A program made the position numbers and the translations under genes. From positions 9,809-33,851 of the forward strand of contig DBFQ01000085.1 of the NCBI GenBank assembly GCA_002294665.1: a DNA stretch of 24,043 nt, in the 5' to 3' direction. Shown piece by piece: positions 6,948-14,104 of this stretch (positions within the stretch are counted from its first letter, which is position 1; each line of letters begins with the position of its first letter). The DNA comes from Candidatus Aminicenantes bacterium UBA876 (GTDB lineage: Bacteria; Acidobacteriota; Aminicenantia; UBA2199). The notes under the pieces were generated by a model. That model saw only the letters and a program-made list of their open reading frames with translations, did no database searches and was not told where the DNA came from.

Positions 6948-8372
6948 CTATGAGGGCCCCCGACCGGGTGAAACGCAACGAATGCAAGGGGCCGTAACAA
7001 AAACTCTTTTCCGCTCTTTTATCCGCGCATACTCCGCCCTTCCTTTTTTATATCCGTTCTGGTAAATGCGCCCACGCCGGCACCAATTGTCAGACAGCGT
7101 GACCTCTCCACTCCGGGCGCACACCAGCAACCGTTCGGGAAAAGTCGCGGCGGATATGCGCATATCCCCCTTCCGGTTCCGCAACAACACCGCGAAGGAT
7201 GAGTCATTCCCGGTCCAGTTCAACGCCCCTTCACCGGTCTCCAGCAGAATCCGGCCCGGCAGGATCCCGGTTTCCGCATCGATATCTCCCCTCCCGCAAC
7301 GTACCAGCAGGTTGCCACGGAAATCCGCACCCAGAATAACCTGCACATCGACATTCAATTCAAAAAAGAACCCGTGACGACGCATGCTCAGAACCCTTTG
7401 CTCAGAATCCCCGGCCCAGTCCAGGCGGCAACGGCTGAACGGCGGCGCGAAACCGCGGGCATCCACCCGGATCGCCGTCCGGCTCCCCCTGAAAATGCGC
7501 ACATTGCCGGCATCCAGATCGACAACCAGTGCCCGGGCGCCGGATAAGGGCAGGTCGGACTTCAGGTTGAACGGAGTCGCGGCCAGCATACCCAGAATCA
7601 GCACCGCCAGCACGGCTGCTCCGGCCGCCAGGCGCGTGGTTCTGCCCAATTTCACTCCCCTCCCGATGTGGAATCTCTTCAGGTCATCCCCTCCGGTCCA
7701 GGCGTGGGCAACCCGGGCCGCAACAAGCGTCATGCCGGCGGACCACAACACGTCGGAAAGAAAGTGCGCTCCCTGCACAATCCGGCCAAAACCCATTACG
7801 CCGCCATACAGCCAGCCGGCGGCCATCCAGGCGCGGGCTCGCCGCGGATAAACGGACCGGAATGAATAGTACAGCGAAAACAACAGAAAACCGGTGGAAG
7901 GGTGCCCGGCCGGAAAAGAATGCCCGCGTCCGGGCACGCCGAAATCCAGTACGTGGCGGTACTGCCAATTGCCGCCGAATTGCGTCACCTCCCTGGGCCG
8001 AGGTCTGCCGGTATATTTTTTGGAAATGCCGTTGATCAGCAGTCCCGGGCCCAGAAAAAAAGTCAGCAACAACGCCGCGGCGGCGCGTTTTCTGGCCCGG
8101 TCCCCGCGCGCATGCCGTTTCCAGAACAGAAAGAAGAGCGCACCGCAGGCCAGCAACAATCCCGGCAAAGTCCCCCAGCGGTAGAGAAAGCGCACGAGGG
8201 GGTTGCCGTCCAGGTACCATCCCTGCTGATAAAAAAAAGATTGCACAACAATATCCAGTCCGGAAAACCAGAACGGTACGGTCAGGACGAGCAGCACCAG
8301 GACGATTCTCAACAAGGGCAGCCATAGCCTTCGTGAAAGCGGACTGCATGCGTCAGCGGAAGCATTGCTCAT
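6948..8372 (-). CDS. PAP2 lipid phosphatase fused to a DUF4097-like domain
   Basis: A 474-residue membrane protein in two parts. Residues 1 to about 230 form a PAP2 (type 2 phosphatidic acid phosphatase) domain with several membrane helices and the three signature motifs: K-x6-RP at Lys118-Pro126, PAGH at 154-157 (usually PSGH), and R-x5-H-x3-D at Arg197, His203 and Asp207. After another membrane helix (about 246-267) comes a beta-rich region of some 200 residues (GNVRIFRGSRTAIRVDA, GNLLVRCGRGDIDAETG, GALNWTGNDSSF) that resembles DUF4097-like stacked beta repeats. PAP2 enzymes remove phosphate from membrane lipids such as phosphatidate, undecaprenyl diphosphate or lipid A at the outer face of the inner membrane. 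The added domain should lie in the periplasm. The start has only a weak binding site. The neighbour downstream is a metallophosphoesterase. Confidence 0.85.
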   Translation of the reverse strand: MSNASADACSPLSRRLWLPLLRIVLVLLVLTVPFWFSGLDIVVQSFFYQQGWYLDGNPLVRFLYRWGTLPGLLLACGALFFLFWKRHARGDRARKRAAAALLLTFFLGPGLLINGISKKYTGRPRPREVTQFGGNWQYRHVLDFGVPGRGHSFPAGHPSTGFLLFSLYYSFRSVYPRRARAWMAAGWLYGGVMGFGRIVQGAHFLSDVLWSAGMTLVAARVAHAWTGGDDLKRFHIGRGVKLGRTTRLAAGAAVLAVLILGMLAATPFNLKSDLPLSGARALVVDLDAGNVRIFRGSRTAIRVDARGFAPPFSRCRLDWAGDSEQRVLSMRRHGFFFELNVDVQVILGADFRGNLLVRCGRGDIDAETGILPGRILLETGEGALNWTGNDSSFAVLLRNRKGDMRISAATFPERLLVCARSGEVTLSDNWCRRGRIYQNGYKKGRAEYARIKERKRVFVTAPCIRCVSPGRGPS

Positions 8373-8380
8373 GGGGTTCC

Positions 8381-8410
8381 ACTATGCCCCGGCAACGCCA
8401 TTGAAGTCAA
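8381..8410 (-). promoter_or_regulatory. Possible promoter for the PAP2 gene
   Basis: Read on the minus strand, TTGACT (8410-8405) is followed after 18 bases by CATAGT (8386-8381). The predicted start would fall only one to three bases before ATG 8372, giving an almost leaderless transcript. This fits the lack of a good ribosome binding site before that gene, but both boxes deviate from consensus. Confidence 0.25.
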
Positions 8411-8491
8411 GCCCCGCCGGGACGTCTTTTCTGCGCACCCCGGCTTGTGATATAGTCTTTTTGTCCACCGGCCCGAATCCGGTACACAACC

Positions 8492-9049
8492 ATGATCAGC
8501 CACTGGCCCCGTCTTTTGGTGTTCCCGTTGCTCGGCGCCCTGCTGGGCTACCTGACCAATTGGATCGCCATCATGTTGCTGTTCCGCCCGCGGCGACGCG
8601 TACTCGGCATTCAGGGACTGCTGGAAAAACGCAAGGTCGATATCGCCCGCAATACGGCGGAAATCGTACGGACCCACCTCTTGAACACCGCGGAAATCCG
8701 CCGCCTCGTGGACCGGGACAAGGCCCGCCGCAGTATTGACCGCCTGATCGACCGGCAACTCTCGCTCATACCGCGACTGGCCAGGCGCCTGCTTTCACGC
8801 GGTGTACGGGAACTGACGTACCGGTACGTCTTCGACAAAGACGGCTACGTGAAAGAAGAGCTCCTGGAGCTGGCCCTGAGCGACGCCGACCTGGAAAGGA
8901 TCATGGTGGAAAAGATCTGTGCAACGGACCTGTCCCAATTGGAAAAGATTATCCGCACGGCTTCAGGACCGGAAATCCGCTTCATTCTTTTTACGGGGGC
9001 GGTACTGGGATTCGTGGTGGGCCTGGTTGAAGCCGTTCTGCCTTTATGA
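8492..9049 (+). CDS. DUF445 family membrane protein (short form)
   Basis: A 185-residue protein with a hydrophobic segment at each end. The N-terminal pattern LLGALLGYLTNWIAIMLLFRP is diagnostic of DUF445, and the C-terminal ILFTGAVLGFVVGLVEAVLPL is the usual closing helix. Between them lies a charged helical region of about 120 residues. Full-length DUF445 proteins can exceed 400 residues; the short form seen here is also common. The molecular function is not known; members such as YheB have been linked to membrane or spore processes only loosely. No strong ribosome binding site precedes ATG 8492, but an extended -10 element (TGATATAGT, 8448-8456) lies about 36 bases upstream. It diverges from the PAP2 gene and converges with the secreted Ig-like protein gene. 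Confidence 0.88.
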   Translation: MISHWPRLLVFPLLGALLGYLTNWIAIMLLFRPRRRVLGIQGLLEKRKVDIARNTAEIVRTHLLNTAEIRRLVDRDKARRSIDRLIDRQLSLIPRLARRLLSRGVRELTYRYVFDKDGYVKEELLELALSDADLERIMVEKICATDLSQLEKIIRTASGPEIRFILFTGAVLGFVVGLVEAVLPL

Positions 9050-9099
9050 GCCGCGGATTCCGCTCACTTGACTTGAACGCATATTTTTGCCGACACTCA

Positions 9100-9122
9100 G
9101 CGGCGGAAAATTTTCGCGCCGC
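9100..9122. repeat. Near-perfect palindrome in a convergent spacer
   Basis: GCGGCG (9100-9105) and CGCCGC (9117-9122) enclose GAAAATTTTC, itself palindromic, so the 23 bases can form a cruciform or hairpin. It lies between the convergent DUF445 and Ig-like protein genes. It may act as a bidirectional end signal, although no T-run follows outside the stem on either side. The rest of the 143-base spacer shows nothing else. Confidence 0.4.
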
Positions 9123-9192
9123 AACCGCCAATCGCAATAAGGTATCATCCCGCATCGGTTCGGGCGCGTTTCCGGACGATTGCGCTTGCGGA

Positions 9193-10389
9193 CTATTTAA
9201 AAACCGCGATTTTCAGGCATTTGCAGTTGTTGCCTTCGTTGCTCTCCGCGTACTCATTCTCTGAATCGATCTTGAAACAACAGTAATAATACCGGAATGA
9301 TTCCTTACCACTCCAAGCGGAGGGAAGGGTCATCCTGATCCAGTAGAAGGGGGAACTCCCCACTCTCATCGTATCCGTCACATATCCGTCCTGATGTGTC
9401 CAGGGCTCAAGGCAATGGGCGCGCGATGGCTCAACACCCAGGTAATACATTCCGGCTATAGTCGCATACCATGTCTCAGCTTCGCCTCCTTTGCTCCCTA
9501 CATACACGCTGAAAAAAATCGTGTCCCCGGGCCGGATCACGTCGCTCCTTGTATTCGATTGGTTTCCCCTGGAGCGGGAAGAGACGACTTGTCCGATCTC
9601 GATTCGTTCGATCCACAAATCGGGACGTTGCGCGCTGGCGGCCTGTTGGAGAACGGTCCCCTTCGGGGCTCCGAGAGACGCCCGCTTGACCAAGTGTTCG
9701 CTCGTGGTCGGCAAAATGGCAAACGCTGTATCATTGGAATCCTTGACCCCCTGCCCCTGCAGGCAGACCTGGATCGTGTAGCCGGATAGCGCGGGCGCAT
9801 ATTGGCCGCCTTCCAGGGCGCCCACGGTCCAGTTGAACTCCTTCTGGGTATGGGGCAGACCCTTTGCAATCACTCCCCGCAAAATTCCCTGGCGCCAGAG
9901 GGTGACGTCAAAATTGCCCGCCCCGATTCCCGAAGTCGTCCAGGTAATGTTGAAAGGACTCCCGTTTTCCATCTGGTATTTCACATTCTGGTTGAGGCAG
10001 GTAACGGTGACGGCGCCGGCCGGCAGCGGCGCGCTGATGGTGAAAGCGGCGTTGCTGAAATCGCTCGGCGTTTGATTCTGCAGACGAACTTTGATGGTGT
10101 AGCCGGGACCGGGAACCGCAACCGGCGCGTTTTCCAATTGCCCCACGGTCCAGTTGAAGGCGTGCTGGGTGCAGGGCAGGCCGCTCGCCACCACTCCCTG
10201 ACTGATGCCGCCCTTCCACAGCGTGACCTGGAAAGTCCCGGATGTGATGCCCGTAGAGGTCCATGTGATCTGGCGTGATTGCCCCTGCTGCCAATTCTCA
10301 CCGCCATTGGGTGAAGTAACCGTGATATTCGCCCCCATCAGCATCACCGCCGATACCATCCAGAAAAATCCCCCGAGAAAATGTTTCAT
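9193..10389 (-). CDS. Secreted protein with two Kre9/KNH Ig-like repeats and a CARDB-like tail
   Basis: 398 residues beginning with a signal peptide (MKHFLGGFFWMVSAVMLMGA). Two Ig-like repeats of the Ser-Thr-rich Kre9/KNH type follow at about 21-120 and 125-225; each opens with a phrase like ITVTSPNGGENWQQG or its variant, continues with ITWTSTGI and a short VTLWKGG strand, and ends with GYTIKVRLQ. The last 150 residues are different: DLWIERIEIGQ, FFSVYVGSKGGEAETW, then NEYAESNEGNNCKCLKIAVF, which is like a CARDB adhesion domain. It is a paralogue of the protein at 18760-19842 in the repeats but not in the tail. The start is set by GGGAGG. It is probably exported to the periplasm or surface. 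No catalytic motif is visible and the binding partner is unknown. Confidence 0.82.
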   Translation of the reverse strand: MKHFLGGFFWMVSAVMLMGANITVTSPNGGENWQQGQSRQITWTSTGITSGTFQVTLWKGGISQGVVASGLPCTQHAFNWTVGQLENAPVAVPGPGYTIKVRLQNQTPSDFSNAAFTISAPLPAGAVTVTCLNQNVKYQMENGSPFNITWTTSGIGAGNFDVTLWRQGILRGVIAKGLPHTQKEFNWTVGALEGGQYAPALSGYTIQVCLQGQGVKDSNDTAFAILPTTSEHLVKRASLGAPKGTVLQQAASAQRPDLWIERIEIGQVVSSRSRGNQSNTRSDVIRPGDTIFFSVYVGSKGGEAETWYATIAGMYYLGVEPSRAHCLEPWTHQDGYVTDTMRVGSSPFYWIRMTLPSAWSGKESFRYYYCCFKIDSENEYAESNEGNNCKCLKIAVFK

Positions 10390-10410
10390 GGTCCCATCCT
10401 CCCTGATGAT

Positions 10411-10440
10411 TGAATAGGAAAAGCACCGATTCTATCTCAA
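10411..10440 (-). promoter_or_regulatory. Possible promoter for the secreted Ig-like gene
   Basis: On the minus strand TTGAGA (10440-10435) and TATTCA (10416-10411) are 18 bases apart, with a predicted start just before the GGGAGG binding site. The match is partial. The remaining part of the 190-base spacer (10441-10579) shows only a weak CCCGTT / AACGGG inverted repeat. Confidence 0.28.
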
Positions 10441-10579
10441 GGCCGCACGATTTCTTTCGGTAACGTCGGTGATCCCCGAAGGAGTTCCCGCAGTCCGGCA
10501 CATAACAACCGTAAGAAAACAAAGCGCTCCCGGGTCAATACCGCCCGTTGGGAACGTTATCTTTTCACGAACGGGTTGA

Positions 10580-11893
10580 TCAGGCAAAAAGGCAGAGCTT
10601 GTCGTGGGCAAGGGCCAGCATGGAACGGGCCGCAACGCCGTGGGAGCAAGCGGCCTCGCAATACCCGGGGCAATCCTTGCAGGCAGCCGCATTCGCCGCG
10701 TCCAGATTCAGGTAGCATTTCATGGCGTATTTCTGGCGCTCCTCCGCGGCATAATAGTGAAAATAACGCAGAATCGTGTTTACCGGCACTTCCCGCGGGC
10801 AACTGGTTTCACATTCATTGCAGCCGTGGCGGCAGTAAAAAAAAGCAAGGTCCCGCTTGAACCCCCGGATTGCCTTGCGATCGGGCACTTCCAGCCGTGT
10901 GCCGGAAAGTGAAATCAGGGCCTCCACGTCCTCAAAATTGCGAAATGAGCGGCACACCGTGGACACATGAGGATTATTCAGGCAGAAACGCACGGCCGCC
11001 GCGCGGATCTCCGCGGGGCCCTTGAGCTGGTAACGCGCAAAAAATCCACTGGCCCGCTCGGTTTTGGCTTTGAACTTTTCGTACATCTCGCGGTAAGAGG
11101 GGTGGACCTCTTTCCCCTGCTGTTCGGCTCGCTCCACGTAGGCCTTCAGGCGATGATAATTGCCATAAGGATTGACTTTCATTAAAGTAGCGCCAACGCC
11201 GTGGGCATGGCAGGCTTCCAGAACCCGCGCCCCGTTATCTTCCTGGGCGAAATTGTAAGCCAGGAGCAAGACATCGAAGCGCCCATCCCGGACGGCAGCC
11301 AGGCAGATGTCTTGCATGGAATCTTTTGAAACCAGGGCATGATTGCTGCCGTGGTTGGATAACCCCACATGCCTGAGCCTGCCCTCTTTTTTCAATTGCT
11401 CCATGGCTGCGTGAAATCCCGGTGTTTTCACGGCTGCAACGGTTTCACAACTGTGGATCATCAGGCAATCCACGTAATCCATCTGCAGGCGTTCCAGGCA
11501 CTTCCGCCCCCGCTCATAAAAACCCTTCTGACTCAGATCCTTCTTGATCTCCAACTTGGTGGTAATAAAGTATCGGCTGCGATCACGGTTCTTCAACACA
11601 TTGCCGATCAGGGCCTCGTTGTTGTAGCTTTCCGCTGAATCGATGTAGTTGACCCCCGCGTCCAGCAACGCATTCAATACCGCTTCGTTGTTGACAAAAC
11701 CGGCACTGATATCGGATACCTTGAAGCCCGTCCGCCCCAAAGTGCGGTATTCCCGGATACGCGCCCGCGAAACGGGCTTTCCGCCATGCGCAAACAAACC
11801 GCTTTGCCGGCTTCCGATCGCGGGCGCAGCCGCCGCGCCTGCCAGGCCGAAAATACTTTTCCTGATAAACTCACGCCGTCGCTGTCCGGCCAT
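10580..11893 (-). CDS. Tat-exported aldo/keto reductase with C-terminal Fe-S domain
   Basis: 437 residues. The N-terminus MAGQRRREFIRKSIFGLAGA carries a twin-arginine motif (RREFIRK) before a hydrophobic stretch, so the protein is probably exported folded, with its cofactor, and may stay attached to the membrane. The aldo/keto reductase barrel follows from about residue 48 with the catalytic tetrad in place: Asp85 and Tyr90 (YIDSAESY), Lys113 (ITTKLE) and His147 (CLMIHSC). The C-terminal 85 residues hold two cysteine groups, CRHGCNECETSCP and CKDCPGYCEAACSHG, as in ferredoxin-like 4Fe-4S domains. Such proteins are oxidoreductases that may pass electrons between NAD(P)H and an Fe-S partner; the substrate is unknown. 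ATG 11893 is preceded by GGAGGCAGGCG. It follows the lipoprotein gene by 58 bases. Confidence 0.87.
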   Translation of the reverse strand: MAGQRRREFIRKSIFGLAGAAAAPAIGSRQSGLFAHGGKPVSRARIREYRTLGRTGFKVSDISAGFVNNEAVLNALLDAGVNYIDSAESYNNEALIGNVLKNRDRSRYFITTKLEIKKDLSQKGFYERGRKCLERLQMDYVDCLMIHSCETVAAVKTPGFHAAMEQLKKEGRLRHVGLSNHGSNHALVSKDSMQDICLAAVRDGRFDVLLLAYNFAQEDNGARVLEACHAHGVGATLMKVNPYGNYHRLKAYVERAEQQGKEVHPSYREMYEKFKAKTERASGFFARYQLKGPAEIRAAAVRFCLNNPHVSTVCRSFRNFEDVEALISLSGTRLEVPDRKAIRGFKRDLAFFYCRHGCNECETSCPREVPVNTILRYFHYYAAEERQKYAMKCYLNLDAANAAACKDCPGYCEAACSHGVAARSMLALAHDKLCLFA

Positions 11894-11951
11894 CGCCTGC
11901 CTCCAGGAATCGATTCAGTTGGTATACGTAAAAAAACGGGTTCAGGTTCGC

Positions 11952-13217
11952 TCAGCGAATTTTCCAGGCATGGATAATGCTGCGCGTATCGTCGGCCATG
12001 GGCTCGGAGATGTACAAGATGCCGCGCAAAGGATCCCACGCACACGGCCCCAGGTGATACTTCTGCTGTTCGGATTCCAGATGAAACAACACATCGTCCA
12101 CCACCATGAAAGCATAAGGTTGCGGGTCATGCGGCGCGGCTTCCTTCCGTGCCACGGCCGCGAGGTCATCCGGATCATAAAAAAGGATTCCGCCTTCAAA
12201 GCGATCGCTCCACCATCCGCGCTCTCCGCGGCAATCCAGGCAGGGGCCGTCACGGTCACCGTACCAGCAGTTCCCGCGTCCTTTCGTCCCCACAAAAACA
12301 ATCGCGCGGAAGTGATTGAAATCGATCCAGGCTCCGCCTGCCCATTCATCCGAATGCTGATAATCCTGCATGGTGCGGGTGGAATCAGCTCCGTCTTCCG
12401 TAGAGTCGTACAAAAGGAGCGGATTCGCGTCTAAAGTGGAGCCGGGAGCGGGCGGCGCGGACGGCTCACCGGGATTTACCGCAATCAACGCGGGACCCTG
12501 CCCGGACCAGCCCCCGTCACGAAAGCGGCCGGTGGCCAGGTAACAACCGGGCGCATTGCGCGCCGACCATGAGTCTGGAATGGAAAATAGATAATCGTTC
12601 ACCGAGTAGATACGCAAATCACCGACCCGCCAGGGGCCCGCCGTATCCGCAACAGCCAGATCAGGGCTGCAACTTCCGTGTGAAGGCCCGTCCTCCTGGA
12701 AATGTTGCGCCCAGCAGAAAAACAGGCGTGCCGGCGACGCCCCGCTCCCCGCGGGAACGTATTCCAGTCCGGCTCTCAGGATCTCCATTGCCGCAACGTT
12801 TACCAGGCGCCCCAAGACAACGTGAAAGGATTGCAGGGTCGACGCCCGCGGAAGGCGCGACAAATCACGCTGCGGCGAGATGACCGGCGCGGGGATTGAA
12901 ACCTCCGCCACCTGCATTCTCCACGCGTGACCTGTGGCAAAAAGCGATCCGGGATACCCGTCGGCTTCTCCAGCCGGATCGCCATCGACACGATACGTCA
13001 AGCCTCCGGCCGCGCTGCTCCACTCCCATGTGTCACCGGGAGTTTCCCGCGGCAGACGAAAAGCGCCCATATATTCCAGGTCACTCGGTTGAAGCAACCG
13101 GGACTGTGGCCGAGGGTCCGCGGGCTGAAGCCCCGTCCCTCTAGGGGCCCGATCGCAGCAAATACAACCCAACGCCAGAAATAACACCGGAACCCATGCT
13201 GCTTGATCGATCCTCAT
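11952..13217 (-). CDS. Putative lipoprotein of unknown function
   Basis: About 421 residues from ATG 13217, which has GGAGGCTGGC directly upstream; the frame stays open 12 codons further but without a binding site. The N-terminus MRIDQAAWVPVLFLALGCIC has a hydrophobic core ending in LALGC, a permissive lipobox, so attachment to a membrane by a lipid is likely. The mature part has no catalytic motif I recognise. Recurrent stretches such as DLEYMGAFRLP, GGLTYRV, GYPGSLFATGH, CYLATGRF, GGAWIDFNHFRAIVFVGTKG and AWDPLRGILYISE look like blades of a beta-propeller that reads a landscape of short strands. Several cysteines (CWYGDRDGPCLDCRGERGWW) may form disulfides or bind metal. I have seen similar PSDLEYxGAFRLP proteins without assigned function. 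It is probably co-transcribed with the Tat-exported reductase that follows. Confidence 0.7.
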   Translation of the reverse strand: MRIDQAAWVPVLFLALGCICCDRAPRGTGLQPADPRPQSRLLQPSDLEYMGAFRLPRETPGDTWEWSSAAGGLTYRVDGDPAGEADGYPGSLFATGHAWRMQVAEVSIPAPVISPQRDLSRLPRASTLQSFHVVLGRLVNVAAMEILRAGLEYVPAGSGASPARLFFCWAQHFQEDGPSHGSCSPDLAVADTAGPWRVGDLRIYSVNDYLFSIPDSWSARNAPGCYLATGRFRDGGWSGQGPALIAVNPGEPSAPPAPGSTLDANPLLLYDSTEDGADSTRTMQDYQHSDEWAGGAWIDFNHFRAIVFVGTKGRGNCWYGDRDGPCLDCRGERGWWSDRFEGGILFYDPDDLAAVARKEAAPHDPQPYAFMVVDDVLFHLESEQQKYHLGPCAWDPLRGILYISEPMADDTRSIIHAWKIR

Positions 13218-13278
13218 GCCAGCCTCCGCGACATATATATGATCCGGGGTCATCTTCTCTCAGTGCGGAGGAAAATCC

Positions 13279-13307
13279 TTGCCTGGGCAGAGTTCCCGTA
13301 ATACAAT
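13279..13307 (+). promoter_or_regulatory. Promoter for the HpaI-family aldolase
   Basis: TTGCCT (13279-13284) and TACAAT (13302-13307) are separated by exactly 17 bases. The predicted start (about 13314) falls on the first base of the GGAGG ribosome binding site (13314-13318), so the leader would be only about ten bases long. The boxes are good; the short leader is unusual and needs a 5'-end measurement. Confidence 0.5.
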
Positions 13308-13323
13308 CATAACGGAGGCATTC

Positions 13324-14094
13324 ATGAATTCCACTTTCCGTCAACGCCTGCTTCAAGGCGAATTGCTGCGCGGCATTTTTGTGACCCTGGGAATTCCCGA
13401 AACCGGCGAAATCCTTTCCGCTTCAGGCTTTGACTGGCTCTGCATCGATACCGAGCATGCTCCGCTTTCCCCGATCCACGTGCAGCGGATCATCCAGGGC
13501 ACCGCGGGCCGCTGCGCCAACCTGGTGCGCATCGCCGCGGCCACGGAAGTAGCGGTCAAACAGGCACTGGATACCGGCGCGGACGGTGTGATCGTGCCGC
13601 TGGTCAATTCACCCGAAGAGACCCGCCAGGTGGTAGCCTGGGCGCGCTACGCTCCGGAGGGCAGGCGCGGTGTGGGCTTGGCCCGGGCCCATGGTTACGG
13701 AAAAAATTTCCGTAATTACATGGAACGTGCAAACAAGGAAATCATCGTTGTGGTCCAGGCGGAACAACGAGAAGCCGTGGAAAAGATCCGTGAGATCGCG
13801 GCTGTGCCAGGGCTGGACGGAATCTTTGTGGGTCCCTACGATTTATCAGCCAGTCTCGGCCATCCGGGTGAGGTCGATCATGCGGACGTGAGTGATGCCA
13901 TCCAGCGCATATTTGCCGCGTGCCGCGATGCGGGGAAAGCAGCGGGCGTCTTCGGCATCGACGCGCCCGCGACTCGCGCCTACATTGTTCAGGGCTTTAC
14001 CCTGGTTGCCGCCGGAGTCGACGCCATGGTATTGGGAACCGCCGCCGCTGATCTTTGTCAGGCAATGATTCAGCCAACGCCTGCAAAAGATTGA
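13324..14094 (+). CDS. HpaI-family class II aldolase
   Basis: 256 residues of the HpcH/HpaI aldolase family, which cleave or form 2-keto-3-deoxy sugar acids to pyruvate (or oxaloacetate-type) plus an aldehyde with a divalent metal. The active-site histidine is His45 in DTEHAPLS, the same position as in E. coli HpaI. Arg69 (LVRIA) and the metal ligands Glu147 (VVVQAEQREA) and Asp173 (FVGPYDLSASLG) are present, and GADGVIVPLVNSPEE is the usual core strand. ATG 13324 follows GGAGG by five bases; fifteen extra upstream codons cover the promoter and are not coding. The protein is cytosolic, without signal peptide. Family members include HpaI, GarL and RhmA; the substrate cannot be chosen, because no sugar-acid or aromatic pathway gene is next to it. 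It ends ten bases from the convergent hybrid kinase gene. Confidence 0.9.
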   Translation: MNSTFRQRLLQGELLRGIFVTLGIPETGEILSASGFDWLCIDTEHAPLSPIHVQRIIQGTAGRCANLVRIAAATEVAVKQALDTGADGVIVPLVNSPEETRQVVAWARYAPEGRRGVGLARAHGYGKNFRNYMERANKEIIVVVQAEQREAVEKIREIAAVPGLDGIFVGPYDLSASLGHPGEVDHADVSDAIQRIFAACRDAGKAAGVFGIDAPATRAYIVQGFTLVAAGVDAMVLGTAAADLCQAMIQPTPAKD

Positions 14095-14104
14095 TTGCGC
14101 CCGC

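Noticed and set aside
10441..10579. CCCGTT / AACGGG inverted repeat as terminator of the aldo/keto reductase gene
   Set aside because: Six pairs only, a 20-base loop and no T-run on the minus strand.
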